Source of the DNA: Pandoraea capi
GTDB lineage: Bacteria > Pseudomonadota > Gammaproteobacteria > Burkholderiales > Burkholderiaceae
Assembly: GCF_902459735.1 (NCBI RefSeq)
Contig: NZ_CABPRV010000003.1
Span: 682,001 to 746,000 of the forward strand
Direction of reading: 5' to 3'
DNA: 64,000 nucleotides
Shown: in pieces, positions 55,746 to 64,000 of the stretch
Position numbering within the stretch: position 1 is the first letter of the stretch
Layout of the letters: the number at the start of each line of letters is the position of its first letter
The notes under the pieces: generated by a model
Told to the model about the DNA's origin: nothing
Database searches by the model: none
Seen by the model: the letters and a program-made list of their open reading frames with translations, nothing else
Made by a program: the position numbers and the translations under genes

Positions 55746-56253
55746 ATTCGGTTCGATCGCTTACAGCGGCGAGCCTGTCACCCAACTGGAGCACGCGCTG
55801 CAAAGCGGCGCGCTTGCCGAGAGCGAGGGCGCCGACGAGGCGCTCGTCGCCGCCAGTTTCCTCCACGATCTCGGCCATCTGCTCAATCTTCAGGGCGAAA
55901 CGCCCACCGAGCGCGGCATCGACGATCTGCATCAATACTTCGCATTGCCCTTTCTGAGGCCGCTGTTCGACGACGCGGTGCTCGACCCGATTCGTCTGCA
56001 CGTGGACGCCAAGCGGTGTCTGTGCGCGATCGATGCCGATTACTACGGCAAGCTGTCGGCGGATTCGGTACGCAGTCTGGCGTTGCAGGGCGGGGTCTTC
56101 ACCGACGAAGAAGCGCAGACGTTCCTCGCGAGCGAGCATGCGCCGGCGGCGCTGCGACTGCGTCGCTGGGACGACCGTGCAAAGATCGCCGGCATGCAGA
56201 CGCCATCGCTGGATCACTACATGAAGGTGCTGGAGCGGGTGACGTTGCAGTAG
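55705..56253 (+). CDS. PhnZ-like HD-domain protein of phosphonate loci
   Basis: PhnZ-type enzymes are mixed-valent di-iron oxygenases that cleave 1-hydroxy-phosphonates. The 182-residue protein has Tyr20 and Glu23 (YSGEPVTQLEHALQ), metal ligands His30, His54-Asp55 and His58 (FLHDLGH), His76, His99, Lys103 (RLHVDAKRCL) and Asp156, matching the PhnZ pattern. The partner dioxygenase that makes the hydroxy-phosphonate is not in the window, so the substrate is open. It overlaps the 3' end of the Na/Pi carrier by 41 bp. Confidence 0.85.
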   Translation: MALSLPDIRTLFDKFGSIAYSGEPVTQLEHALQSGALAESEGADEALVAASFLHDLGHLLNLQGETPTERGIDDLHQYFALPFLRPLFDDAVLDPIRLHVDAKRCLCAIDADYYGKLSADSVRSLALQGGVFTDEEAQTFLASEHAPAALRLRRWDDRAKIAGMQTPSLDHYMKVLERVTLQ

Positions 56254-56404
56254 GCATTGATGGGCCGTAACCCAACCGTGCCAATGGGAAATTCCCGTTC
56301 CTGGTCGAGCGCACTTCGGATTCGAAATCTCTCCGGATGTTTCGCAAAGTGATGCGACTGATGAGTGACAGACTGAAGTCTCCTATCGTTGATGGAGGCT
56401 TACC

Positions 56405-56926
56405 ATGAAGTGCGACCCCCAGACGTCGGCAGCCGCTGCAGTACCACTCCAGCCGGAACCCTCGGCACCGCCCGCTGCGACAGCTACGGACGGCTTTGCG
56501 GCGATGCTGGGCACTACCCAAAACATCACGGGCGGTATTCCCTGGGACAGCGATGGTCCGGAAGACTCACCACCCAGGGTGGAAGATGCATGGCCCCGTT
56601 GGGACGACAATCCCCGTAGCGATCAATGGGACCTCGTTCTCGCGAGTGAAAATCGTTCCGAGGCGTGGTCCAACCTTGTCTCGACCGTTGAGCAGACGCT
56701 CAACATGGATTCTCATTACGCGCTGGCGCTGGATGTCCGGAGCATGGAACCCGCGTCGAATCGTCTGCTCGCATGGGAGAGGTTGCTGAGTGACGTATGC
56801 TGGGCAAGTGCCGTCGCCGCCAGAAAAATCTGGACGGAATCACCGCCACCGGGGTTCTTCGACATTGGGGACGTGGCGCAGGCGCTGTCACTGCTGGAGG
56901 CGGCCGAAGCGCGGCATAACGGCTAA
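56405..56926 (+). CDS. Hypothetical protein of unknown function
   Basis: The 173-residue protein has no family I recognise. Residues 1-75 are Pro/Ala/Asp-rich and look disordered (PLQPEPSAPPAATAT, WDSDGPEDSPPRVEDAWPRWDD). Residues about 80-173 are richer in Leu/Ala/Trp and probably helical. There is no signal peptide or membrane helix. GATGGAGG before ATG 56405 supports translation. It stands alone between the phosphonate locus and the convergent ridA operon; its codon use is less GC3-biased than neighbours, hinting at acquisition. Confidence 0.6.
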   Translation: MKCDPQTSAAAAVPLQPEPSAPPAATATDGFAAMLGTTQNITGGIPWDSDGPEDSPPRVEDAWPRWDDNPRSDQWDLVLASENRSEAWSNLVSTVEQTLNMDSHYALALDVRSMEPASNRLLAWERLLSDVCWASAVAARKIWTESPPPGFFDIGDVAQALSLLEAAEARHNG

Positions 56927-57003
56927 AGGCATTGCCTGCGAATGAGATGGGCATCTTCAGGCACCTTCGGCATCTTGTCATTGTGTCGGCGTAGACCCAT
57001 CAA

Positions 57004-57043
57004 ACGACGAGGGCCACCCGGGCAATGTGCCGGGTGGCCCTCG
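57004..57043 (-). terminator. Terminator of the dehydratase-ridA operon
   Basis: A perfect 14-bp stem (57008-57021 with 57030-57043) and an 8-nt loop lie 11 bp past the ridA stop. The downstream T content on the minus strand is modest (GTCGTTTG). Confidence 0.75.
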
Positions 57044-57053
57044 TGCTATCCGA

Positions 57054-57452
57054 TTACCCCGCCAGCGCCATCGCCTCGATCTCCACGGCAACGCCATGAC
57101 TGAGTGCCGGCACGGGGACCACGCAACGTGCCGGTTTGGCGTCGCCGGCCCATGCCGCATAGACCTCGTTGAAGGGGCCCCAGTCGTCGACGTTCGTGAT
57201 GTACACGCGCACTTGCACCAGAAGGCTGATGCTCGATCCGCAGGCCGTCAGGATCGTGGCCACGTTGTCCAGCGCCTGCTTCGCCTGTACCGCGAACGGC
57301 GCGCCCACGAGACGCTCGCCCTCCGGCGTGATTGGCAACTGGCCCGACACGAACACGAAACCATTCGCACAAACGCCATGCGAATAGTGGCCGCGCGGCG
57401 GTTGCAAGGTCGGCACGATCACCGATTCGATACCTCGTTCCTGCGTGCTCAT
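57054..57452 (-). CDS. RidA-family enamine/imine deaminase
   Basis: RidA proteins hydrolyse reactive enamine/imine intermediates released by PLP dehydratases. The 132-residue protein has SHGVCANGFVFVSGQLPITPEG, AVQAKQALDNVATIL and PARCVVPVPAL with the substrate-binding Arg, and EIEAMA. The Cys two residues after the Arg in canonical RidA is Val here, as in some Rid subfamilies. It overlaps the dehydratase gene upstream by 4 bp, and the pairing fits: the dehydratase makes the enamine, RidA disposes of it. Confidence 0.92.
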   Translation of the reverse strand: MSTQERGIESVIVPTLQPPRGHYSHGVCANGFVFVSGQLPITPEGERLVGAPFAVQAKQALDNVATILTACGSSISLLVQVRVYITNVDDWGPFNEVYAAWAGDAKPARCVVPVPALSHGVAVEIEAMALAG

Positions 57453-58429
57453 ACGGTCTCCCCGAGCGTAAGTTTGGCGAAGCGCGCCAGATCGACGTTG
57501 CCGCCGGACAGAATGACGCCCACACGTTTGCCGCGAACGTCGACCTTACCCTGCAATGCCGCCGCCGCCGCGAGGCATCCGGTCGGCTCCACCACGATCT
57601 TCATGCGGCTCGCGAAGAACGTCATCGTCTTCACGAGTTCGTCATCGGTCACCGTGAGGATGTCGTCTGCCAACGCACGGATCACCGGGAACGTGTACTG
57701 GCCGAGATGCTGTGTCTGTGCGCCGTCGGCAATCGTGCGGGGCGTGTCGATGTGCACGATCTCGCCCTTGCGCAAGCTCTGCTGGCCGTCGTTGCCCGCC
57801 TCCGGCTCCACGCCGTAAATCTCGATGTTCGGGTTCAGGGCGCGCGCCGCGACCGCACATCCCGACAGCAATCCGCCACCGCCGACACACACGAGCAACA
57901 TGTCCAGTTCGCCGGCATCTTCGATCAACTCCTTGGCGGCCGTTCCCTGACCGGCCATCACATGCGGATGGTCGTACGGCGGGATCAGCGTCATGCCGCG
58001 CTCGTCTGCCAGACGTTTCGCCAGCACTTCACGATCTTCCGTGTACCGGTCGAACAGAATCACCTCCGCGCCATAGCCGCGCGTGGCGTCGATCTTCATT
58101 TGCGGGGCGTCCTTCGGCATGAGGATGACCGCGGGCACGCCAAGCTCGCGCGCCGACAGCGCAATCGCCTGCGCATGATTACCCGACGAGAACGCCAGCA
58201 CGCCACCACGTCGCTGATCTGCCGTGAATTGCGAGATCGCGTTGTAAGCGCCGCGGAACTTGAAGGCGCCCATGCGCTGGAAGTTTTCCGCTTTGAAGAA
58301 CAGGCTCGCGCCGGTCATGGCGTCGGCGGTACGCGAGGTGAGCACCGGCGTGCGGTGCGCGGCCTCGCGAATCCGGTCGTGTGCTGCGACGACGTCACCG
58401 TAGGTGATCGCCAGCGTGGGGGTCGTCAT
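57449..58429 (-). CDS. Threo-3-hydroxyaspartate ammonia-lyase/threonine dehydratase-like PLP enzyme
   Basis: The 326-residue fold-type II enzyme has the PLP Lys in MGAFKFRGAYN, the Ser/Asn loop FSSGNHAQAIA and the phosphate-binding VGGGGLLSG. The length, without an ACT domain, fits catabolic serine/threonine or threo-3-hydroxyaspartate dehydratases; which substrate is not certain. It is flanked by 4-bp overlaps with its regulator gene upstream and ridA downstream, so the three form one tight operon. Confidence 0.9.
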   Translation of the reverse strand: MTTPTLAITYGDVVAAHDRIREAAHRTPVLTSRTADAMTGASLFFKAENFQRMGAFKFRGAYNAISQFTADQRRGGVLAFSSGNHAQAIALSARELGVPAVILMPKDAPQMKIDATRGYGAEVILFDRYTEDREVLAKRLADERGMTLIPPYDHPHVMAGQGTAAKELIEDAGELDMLLVCVGGGGLLSGCAVAARALNPNIEIYGVEPEAGNDGQQSLRKGEIVHIDTPRTIADGAQTQHLGQYTFPVIRALADDILTVTDDELVKTMTFFASRMKIVVEPTGCLAAAAALQGKVDVRGKRVGVILSGGNVDLARFAKLTLGETV

Positions 58430-59100
58430 GATGTGCCTTTCGGGTCGGAGAGGTAGGTGTAGACGGTCGAGCGCGCAATGCCCAGCGTACGCGCGACTTC
58501 GGCGTGCGCGTGGCGCAGATCGAGCAGCCCGCGTGCTTCGAGCAGACGGATCGCTTCGCGGCGCTGCGCGAGTGTCAAACCCTGCGGCGTGGTGTTGCGC
58601 TGCGCCGCAAAGTCGGTAATGAGCGGGGTGATGTCGTCCAGCCGCCGGGTGGAGAGCGTTTCGTTGACAGACGCCGGGGCCTGATTCGGCACGTTCACCA
58701 ACTGCTGAATGCTCGAAGCCGCCGCCGCGAGCATCGAGATGTCCATGTTCAGGCAGATGGCCGCGACATACTCGCCGTTGCTGTTCTTCAGCCCGATGGA
58801 CGTACTCTTGGCCGGACGCCCGTCCGGGAACCGGTTCGCATAGTTGGCGATGACTTCGGGGAAGGCCGGATCGGCGATACGGGCGAGGCCCATTTCCGTG
58901 ACGGCATCGCCCGGCTCGCGGCCCGACAGATTGTTGGCGATGGCCACGATGGCGTGATCCGGGTCGGTCAGGTCGTGCAGCACCACTTCGACGAGCGGTG
59001 CGAACGTCTGGCCGAGCGCTTCGACGATCTTGCGTCCTTCACGCAGCAGCAGCGTGTTCTCGTCGAGCTTGCCCGTGGCAGGGGATTTTGCGGATTTCAT
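58426..59100 (-). CDS. YheO/DauR-type regulator (PAS-like domain plus HTH)
   Basis: The 224-residue protein has the YheO-type PAS-like sensor (EALGQTFAPLVEVVLHDLTDPDHAIVAIANNLSGREPGD; SIGLKNSNGEYVAAICLNMDIS) and a C-terminal helix-turn-helix (LLDLRHAHAEVARTLGIARSTVYTYLSDPK). Relatives such as DauR repress amino-acid catabolic genes. The ATG at 59100 is preceded by a stop codon four codons upstream and by no Shine-Dalgarno sequence. Together with the promoter position this points to a leaderless message. It probably controls its own operon. Confidence 0.88.
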   Translation of the reverse strand: MKSAKSPATGKLDENTLLLREGRKIVEALGQTFAPLVEVVLHDLTDPDHAIVAIANNLSGREPGDAVTEMGLARIADPAFPEVIANYANRFPDGRPAKSTSIGLKNSNGEYVAAICLNMDISMLAAAASSIQQLVNVPNQAPASVNETLSTRRLDDITPLITDFAAQRNTTPQGLTLAQRREAIRLLEARGLLDLRHAHAEVARTLGIARSTVYTYLSDPKGTS

Positions 59101-59139
59101 GATTTGACATTATGTCATTTGGTGACAAAATGTCAAATC
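59101..59139 (-). promoter_or_regulatory. Promoter of the dehydratase operon with two palindromic operators
   Basis: Two 13-bp palindromes, TGACATTATGTCA (59105-59117) and TGACAAAATGTCA (59123-59135), lie head to tail inside a larger dyad. On the minus strand TTGACA (59136-59131), a 16-bp spacer and CATAAT (59114-59109) form a near-consensus promoter, so each operator covers one promoter element. The -10 ends 8 bp before the ATG, so transcription should start at about the start codon. Confidence 0.7.
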
Positions 59140-59145
59140 GACGTC

Positions 59146-59200
59146 AAAAAAACGCCCGACGCCCGTTTGCCTCCTGACGGGAGGCACCGGACAGCGGGCG
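59146..59200 (-). terminator. Terminator of the AI-2E family gene
   Basis: An inner stem GCCTCC/GGAGGC and an outer stem CGCCCG/CGGGCG (59153-59158 with 59195-59200) are followed on the minus strand by seven T. It lies just past the stop codon of the AI-2E family gene. Confidence 0.75.
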
Positions 59201-59206
59201 ATTCGT

Positions 59207-60235
59207 TCAGACGAGTTCCTTTTCCGCCAGTTCGCTCTTCAGATAGCCGTAATAGATCGGCGCGGCGACCAGCCCGGGTAGCCCGAACGCCGCTTCCAGC
59301 ACGATCATCGCCAGCAGCAGTTCCCACGCGCGGGACTGGATCTGCGTGCCGACGATCCGGGCATTCAGGAAGTATTCGAGCTTGTGGATGACGATCAGGA
59401 AGACCAGCGCCGAGAACGCCACATACAGCGACATCGACAAGCCGAGCACCACGATGAAAGTATTCGAGATCAGATTGCCGACGACCGGCAACAGACCGAT
59501 GACGAACGTCACGACGATCATCGTCTTGCGCAGCGGCAGGTGAACGCCGAACAACGGCAAAATGCCGATCAGGAAGATAGCCGTGAACAACGTGTTGATC
59601 GCAGATATCTTCAACTGCGCGAAGACGATGCGACGGAACGCGTCGCCGAACAGCGTGACACGGCGCGTTAGCGCGGCGGCCAGTGGGCGCATGTGCTGCA
59701 CCGGCCGGATCGTCGAGAGGGCCACGAGCGCGCCCAGCACCAGCCCGATGATGATGTGTACCAGCGAGTTGAGCGCTTCCTTGCCGACGAACGACACCTC
59801 CTGCGTGTGATCCTTCAGGAAGCCGGTCATGGCGTCGTGAATGTCCTGACTGTCTGCCGGCAGCCGGTCCGTCAGCCACATGGGCAACTGGGCGCGCGCC
59901 TGTTCGAGCGCTTCCATCATCTTGCCGTTGATGTGCTCCAGATGCCCTGCGTCGCTGCGGAAGAAGGTGATGACGCCGAAGACCAGCGCCGTCATCAGCG
60001 CGACGATGACGGCGGAGAGTAACGCGACAGCGACCAGTCGGGCGCGCTCGCTGGAAATGCGCAATTGCAGGCGCGGCCCCAGCACGTGAACGAGCTGATA
60101 GACCACCATGCCCGCGAGCACCGCAGAGAGCAGATGGATGCTGAGAATCAGCCAGAGAGCCACGGCGGCGAAAACATAGCTCGCCAGTTCGACCCAGAAG
60201 TTCCGGTCCGGAGTCCAGCCAGAGCGCGGTTCCAT
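59207..60235 (-). CDS. AI-2E (YdiK/PerM) family transporter
   Basis: The 342-residue protein has about eight transmembrane helices with the family's C-terminal blocks: VTFVIGLLPVVGNLISNTFIVVLGL and the end LLLAMIVLEAAFGLPGLVAAPIYYGYLK. Members have been linked to autoinducer-2 or small-molecule export, but function is mostly unproven. It stands alone between two terminators, downstream of uvrA on the same strand. Confidence 0.88.
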   Translation of the reverse strand: MEPRSGWTPDRNFWVELASYVFAAVALWLILSIHLLSAVLAGMVVYQLVHVLGPRLQLRISSERARLVAVALLSAVIVALMTALVFGVITFFRSDAGHLEHINGKMMEALEQARAQLPMWLTDRLPADSQDIHDAMTGFLKDHTQEVSFVGKEALNSLVHIIIGLVLGALVALSTIRPVQHMRPLAAALTRRVTLFGDAFRRIVFAQLKISAINTLFTAIFLIGILPLFGVHLPLRKTMIVVTFVIGLLPVVGNLISNTFIVVLGLSMSLYVAFSALVFLIVIHKLEYFLNARIVGTQIQSRAWELLLAMIVLEAAFGLPGLVAAPIYYGYLKSELAEKELV

Positions 60236-60249
60236 GAGATGACGTCCTT

Positions 60250-60291
60250 AAAAAAACCGTCTCGCGATAACGCCCGTGGGGGCGGGACGGT
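60250..60291 (-). terminator. Intrinsic terminator after uvrA
   Basis: A 10-bp stem with one mismatch (60256-60265 with 60282-60291) and a GC-rich loop are followed on the minus strand by TTTTTTT. It lies about 85 bp past the uvrA stop. Confidence 0.65.
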
Positions 60292-60376
60292 GCAACGTGA
60301 ATTGTTACATCGCGTCCGTGTTGCCCCTGCGTTCGCCCTGCCGGCGTCGTTCGCTCGACGGGTTCCTGCGTCCTGA

Positions 60377-63241
60377 TTACTTCCCGCGCTTGAGCAGCGG
60401 CGCGAGATACTTGCCGGTGAAGCTGGCCTTGCTCGCCGCCACTTGCTCGGGCGTGCCTTGCGCAATGATCTGCCCGCCGCCCGCGCCGCCTTCCGGCCCG
60501 AGATCGATCACCCAGTCCGCCGTCTTGATCACGTCGAGGTTGTGCTCGATGATCACGACCGTGTTGCCCTGATCGCGCAGCCGGTGAATCACCGTGAGCA
60601 GCAGTTCGATGTCGTGGAAGTGCAGACCCGTGGTCGGTTCATCCAGGATATACAACGTGCGGCCGGTATCGCGCTTGGACAGTTCGAGCGAGAGCTTCAC
60701 ACGCTGCGCTTCGCCGCCCGAGAGCGTGGTGGCCGACTGACCGAGCCGGATGTAGCCGAGACCGACGTCGAGTAACGTCTTGAGCTTGCGCGCCACCACA
60801 GGCACCGGCTTGAAGAACTCGTGCGCCTGCTCGACCGTCATGTCGAGCACTTCGGAGATGTTGCGTCCCTTGTACTGGACTTCCAGCGTTTCACGGTTGT
60901 AGCGCTTGCCGTGGCAGACGTCGCAAGGCACGTACACGTCCGGCAGGAAGTGCATTTCCACCTTGATGACACCATCGCCCTGACACGCTTCGCAGCGTCC
61001 GCCCTTCACGTTGAACGAGAAACGCCCGGGATCGTAACCGCGCTCCTTGGCCGCAGGCACGCCCGCGAACAGTTCGCGGATCGGCGTGAACAGACCCGTG
61101 TAAGTGGCCGGGTTCGAGCGCGGCGTGCGTCCGATGGGCGACTGGTCGACGTTGATGACCTTGTCGAAGTGCTCCAGCCCGTCGATCTGCTCATACGGCG
61201 CGGGTTCGGCCGACGAGCCATAGAGATGGCGCGCGACGGCGTGATAGAGCGTGTCGTTGATGAGCGTGGATTTGCCCGAGCCCGAGACGCCTGTCACGCA
61301 GGTGAGCAGGCCGACCGGCAGATCCAGATTGACGTGATTGAGGTTGTTCCCGGTGGCGTCGAGAATGCGCAGATAGTCTTCGCCCGGCGCACGACGCTCC
61401 GCAGGCATTTCGATACGACGCGCGCCCGAGAGGTACTGCCCGGTGAGCGACTCGGCCGATTGCTCGATCTGTTCGGGGCTACCCTGAGCGATCACCGTGC
61501 CGCCGTGAATGCCCGCGCCCAGCCCCATGTCGACGACGTAGTCGCTCGCGAGAATCATGTCTTCGTCGTGCTCGACCACGATCACCGAGTTGCCGAGGTC
61601 GCGCAGGTGCTTTAGCGTGCCGATGAGACGATCGTTGTCGCGCTGATGCAAGCCGATGGACGGCTCGTCGAGCACGTACATCACGCCTGTGAGCCCCGAG
61701 CCGATCTGCGATGCGAGGCGAATACGCTGTGCCTCGCCGCCCGAGAGCGTGTCGGCGCTGCGTTCCAGCGAAAGGTAATCGAGGCCGACGTTGTTGAGGA
61801 ACGTCAGGCGCGCCACGATTTCCTTCACGATCTTGTCGGCGATTTCACGCTTGGCGCCGTGCAGCACCAGCTCGTGGAAGTAGCCGAGTGTCTCGCGCAG
61901 CGGCAGGTTGCCGATCTCGTAAATCGCGCGCGCCTGCTTGTCTTCGCCGACCTTGACGAAGCGCGCCTCGCGACGCAGGCGGCTGCCTTCGCAATCCGGG
62001 CAGGCACGGTTGTTCTGGTACTTGGCGAGTTCCTCGCGCACGGCGATCGAATCGGTTTCGCGATAGCGCCGCTCCAGATTCGGGATGATGCCTTCGAAGG
62101 CGTGCGAGCGAACGGAGGTGCGTCCCTTTTCGTTCACGTACGTGAAGGGAATTTCCTGCTCGCCGGAGCCGTACAGCACGATCTTCTGCGTGTCTTCCGG
62201 AAGCTCCTCGAACGCCGTGTCGACATCGAAGTCGTAGAACGCCGCGAGGCTTTGCAGCATCTGGAAGTAGAACTGGTTGCGTCGATCCCATCCCTTGATG
62301 GCGCCGGAGGCCAGCGAGAGTGCGGGAAAGGCCACGACGCGCTTCGGATCGAAGAATGTCATCTGGCCCAGCCCGTCGCAGGTCGGGCACGCACCCATCG
62401 GGTTGTTGAACGAGAACAGACGCGGCTCAAGCTCCTGCAACGAGTAAGAGCACACCGGACAGGCGAACTTCGAGCTGAAGACGTGTTCCTTGTCCGTATC
62501 CATTTCCAGCGCGATGGCGCGGCCGTCGGCCAGACGCAATGCCGTCTCGAACGATTCCGCCAGACGTTGCTTCAGATCGGCGCGCACCTTCACGCGGTCG
62601 ATGACCACGTCGACGGAGTGCTTCTCGGTCTTCTTGAGCTTGGGCAGCGCTTCGATGTCATACACCCGCGCCGTGCCTTCGTTGGCCGCGCCGCCGCCCG
62701 AGCGAATGCGAAAGCGCACGAAGCCCTGCGCCTGCATTGATTCGAACAGGTCCGCGTGCTCGCCTTTGCGATCGACGACGATCGGCGCGAGGATCATGAG
62801 CTTGGTGTCTTCGGGCAGGGCGAGCACGGCGTCGACCATCTGCGAGACGCTTTGGGATTCGAGCGGCAGGCCGTGATCCGGGCAATAAGGCGTGCCCACG
62901 CGAGCATAGAGCAGACGCAGGTAATCGTGAATTTCCGTGACCGTGCCGACCGTCGAGCGCGGGTTGTGCGACGTGGCTTTTTGCTCGATGGAGATCGCCG
63001 GCGACAGGCCTTCGATCAGATCGACGTCGGGCTTCTCCATCAGTTGCAGGAACTGACGCGCGTACGCCGACAGGCTTTCGACGTAGCGACGCTGACCTTC
63101 CGCGTACAGCGTATCGAAGGCGAGAGACGACTTGCCGGAGCCCGACAGGCCGGTGATCACCACAAGCTGGTGACGCGGCAGGTCGAGACTGACGTTCTTG
63201 AGGTTGTGGGTGCGGGCCCCACGAATACGGATGGTTTCCAT
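60377..63241 (-). CDS. uvrA: Excinuclease ABC subunit UvrA
   Basis: UvrA recognises bulky DNA lesions and loads UvrB in nucleotide excision repair. The 954-residue protein has two ABC ATPase modules, with P-loops [12 protein letters not shown] near residue 31 and [13 protein letters not shown] near residue 650. Signatures are [16 protein letters not shown] and [15 protein letters not shown]. Zinc-binding Cys pairs are CPVCSYSLQ...CPTCDGLG and CEACQGDG...[13 protein letters not shown] 63241 ([17 protein letters not shown]) is the family start. It diverges from an MFS gene, a conserved Burkholderiaceae arrangement. Confidence 0.98.
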   Translation of the reverse strand: METIRIRGARTHNLKNVSLDLPRHQLVVITGLSGSGKSSLAFDTLYAEGQRRYVESLSAYARQFLQLMEKPDVDLIEGLSPAISIEQKATSHNPRSTVGTVTEIHDYLRLLYARVGTPYCPDHGLPLESQSVSQMVDAVLALPEDTKLMILAPIVVDRKGEHADLFESMQAQGFVRFRIRSGGGAANEGTARVYDIEALPKLKKTEKHSVDVVIDRVKVRADLKQRLAESFETALRLADGRAIALEMDTDKEHVFSSKFACPVCSYSLQELEPRLFSFNNPMGACPTCDGLGQMTFFDPKRVVAFPALSLASGAIKGWDRRNQFYFQMLQSLAAFYDFDVDTAFEELPEDTQKIVLYGSGEQEIPFTYVNEKGRTSVRSHAFEGIIPNLERRYRETDSIAVREELAKYQNNRACPDCEGSRLRREARFVKVGEDKQARAIYEIGNLPLRETLGYFHELVLHGAKREIADKIVKEIVARLTFLNNVGLDYLSLERSADTLSGGEAQRIRLASQIGSGLTGVMYVLDEPSIGLHQRDNDRLIGTLKHLRDLGNSVIVVEHDEDMILASDYVVDMGLGAGIHGGTVIAQGSPEQIEQSAESLTGQYLSGARRIEMPAERRAPGEDYLRILDATGNNLNHVNLDLPVGLLTCVTGVSGSGKSTLINDTLYHAVARHLYGSSAEPAPYEQIDGLEHFDKVINVDQSPIGRTPRSNPATYTGLFTPIRELFAGVPAAKERGYDPGRFSFNVKGGRCEACQGDGVIKVEMHFLPDVYVPCDVCHGKRYNRETLEVQYKGRNISEVLDMTVEQAHEFFKPVPVVARKLKTLLDVGLGYIRLGQSATTLSGGEAQRVKLSLELSKRDTGRTLYILDEPTTGLHFHDIELLLTVIHRLRDQGNTVVIIEHNLDVIKTADWVIDLGPEGGAGGGQIIAQGTPEQVAASKASFTGKYLAPLLKRGK

Positions 63242-63714
63242 TGACGTTTCCGGGTCGTCGCCGAGGAATCCGCGCGGCGAATTGTCGCGGGGCGGTTTCC
63301 GGCCCCCAAGCGCCTGAATTTCCCGGGACGCTGGAGTGCGTCGGCACGGCGTTGGCCGGGCATCGACGTGGCTGGCGCACAGCCTGCGGCGGGAGCGGTC
63401 GGGCGGACCGCTGGGGGGAAATCCGGGCGGCTAAACCTGCTAATATACCTAAGTTTGATTGCCGGGGCTGATCCCTGCTGACGGGCTGTCTCGGGCAGCC
63501 ATGCGGCACGGGGTTCAGATGGGGACGAACCGCCCGATTTCCAGAGGCGCGCGTCCAGTGGTCATCCGCCCGTCCCCCGTGGGACAGACGGCAGCCACGA
63601 CGGCCGCCGGCGAACCCGATGCCTGTCTGCCGGGCCGCCGACGAATCGGACGTCCGGGCGCAATCATCGGACGATTCCGGGGCCCCACGCGCTTTTTTCA
63701 TCTCTCAGGACGTA
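63242..63714. other. Divergent spacer between uvrA and the MFS gene
   Basis: No gene is supported. The sequence is very GC-rich except for an A/T island at 63431-63460 (TAATAT at 63441-63446), which probably holds the promoter or promoters. I looked for a LexA-type CTGT-N8-ACAG site for uvrA and found none convincing. Confidence 0.45.
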
Positions 63715-64000
63715 ATGTCGACTGATTCCGTGACTTCCGCTTCTCCTGCCTCGACACGCGGCCGAGGGGGCCGCATGACCCCGCTAGAAGTGCGCGCCAG
63801 CGCGTCGCTCGCGGGGATTTTTGCATTGCGCATGCTCGGTCTGTTCCTGATCATGCCGGTGTTCTCGGTCTTCGCGCAGACGATTCCGGGCGGCAACGAC
63901 ACGTTTCTCGTCGGGCTGGCCATCGGCATCTATGGTCTGACGCAGTCACTGCTCTACATCCCGTACGGCTGGGCATCGGACCGGCTGGGTCGCAAGCCGG
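63715..64000 (+). CDS. MFS transporter, N-terminal part (continues past window)
   Basis: The frame starts with ATG at 63715 (MSTDSVTSASPAS; CAGGA upstream) and is open to the edge, 95 residues. After a polar start it enters a membrane helix (ASLAGIFALRMLGLFLIMPVFSVFAQ) and the second helix ends with the MFS loop 2-3 motif GWASDRLGRKP. The type resembles YajR-like drug transporters. It lies divergent from uvrA; ssb would be expected next. Confidence 0.88.
   Translation, partial: MSTDSVTSASPASTRGRGGRMTPLEVRASASLAGIFALRMLGLFLIMPVFSVFAQTIPGGNDTFLVGLAIGIYGLTQSLLYIPYGWASDRLGRKP

Noticed and set aside
63242-63714. Possible LexA box before uvrA
   Set aside because: No CTGT-N8-ACAG or close variant is found; only a short A/T island is present.

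Overview
The window reads as a GC-rich betaproteobacterial chromosome segment, most probably Burkholderiaceae. The evidence is the block TPR protein-mutM-mutY-rapZ / psiF / hprK-ptsN-hpf-rpoN-lptBAC-kdsCD and the uvrA-MFS pair. Pandoraea is my best guess for the genus, but I cannot confirm it. I see no rRNA, tRNA, CRISPR array, insertion sequence or phage gene.

Layout. (1) 0-16 kb is conserved housekeeping: a TPR protein (cut by the window edge) diverging from the oxidised-guanine repair pair mutM/mutY; the nitrogen-PTS/RpoN block (rapZ, hprK, ptsN, hpf, rpoN); the LPS transport and Kdo synthesis operon (kdsD-kdsC-lptC-lptA-lptB, read leftwards); a KefB-type antiporter; apt; a LysE-type exporter. 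(2) 15.8-28.4 kb is a complete carbon-phosphorus lyase locus: a DeoR-type regulator, then phnC-phnD-phnE facing phnGHIJKLM, with phnF-DUF1045-phnN diverging from phnG. (3) 28.6-33.1 kb holds a sarcosine/dimethylglycine dehydrogenase-like flavoprotein, a NUDIX protein and purU, that is, N-methyl and one-carbon metabolism. (4) 33.4-43.7 kb holds an MFS transporter, a DUF488 protein and a 2635-residue autotransporter. (5) 44.2-56.3 kb is a second phosphonate locus, for 2-aminoethylphosphonate (AEP): phnW and an AEP ABC transporter on the minus strand, a GntR regulator (phnR), phnA and phnY on the plus strand, then a Na/Pi carrier and a PhnZ-like HD protein. (6) 56.4-64 kb holds an unknown ORF, a regulator-dehydratase-RidA operon, an AI-2E family protein, uvrA and an MFS transporter cut by the window edge.

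How the genes work together. The window encodes two independent ways of taking phosphate from C-P bonds. The C-P lyase route (uptake by PhnCDE; PhnGHIJ with PhnKLMN) is broad-specificity. The hydrolytic route is specific: AEP is imported, PhnW makes phosphonoacetaldehyde, PhnY oxidises it to phosphonoacetate and PhnA releases phosphate and acetate. Reading the spacers by eye, I find Pho-box-like direct repeats with 11-bp periodicity, each exactly 10 bp before a -10-like hexamer, in front of phnG, phnC and (weaker) the phnR side of the AEP locus. I also find a HutC/PhnF-type operator inside the phnF promoter, and a 13-mer shared between the phnC and phnR upstream regions. These suggest joint control by phosphate starvation and by local regulators. 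All regulatory sites are visual inferences; no search was run.
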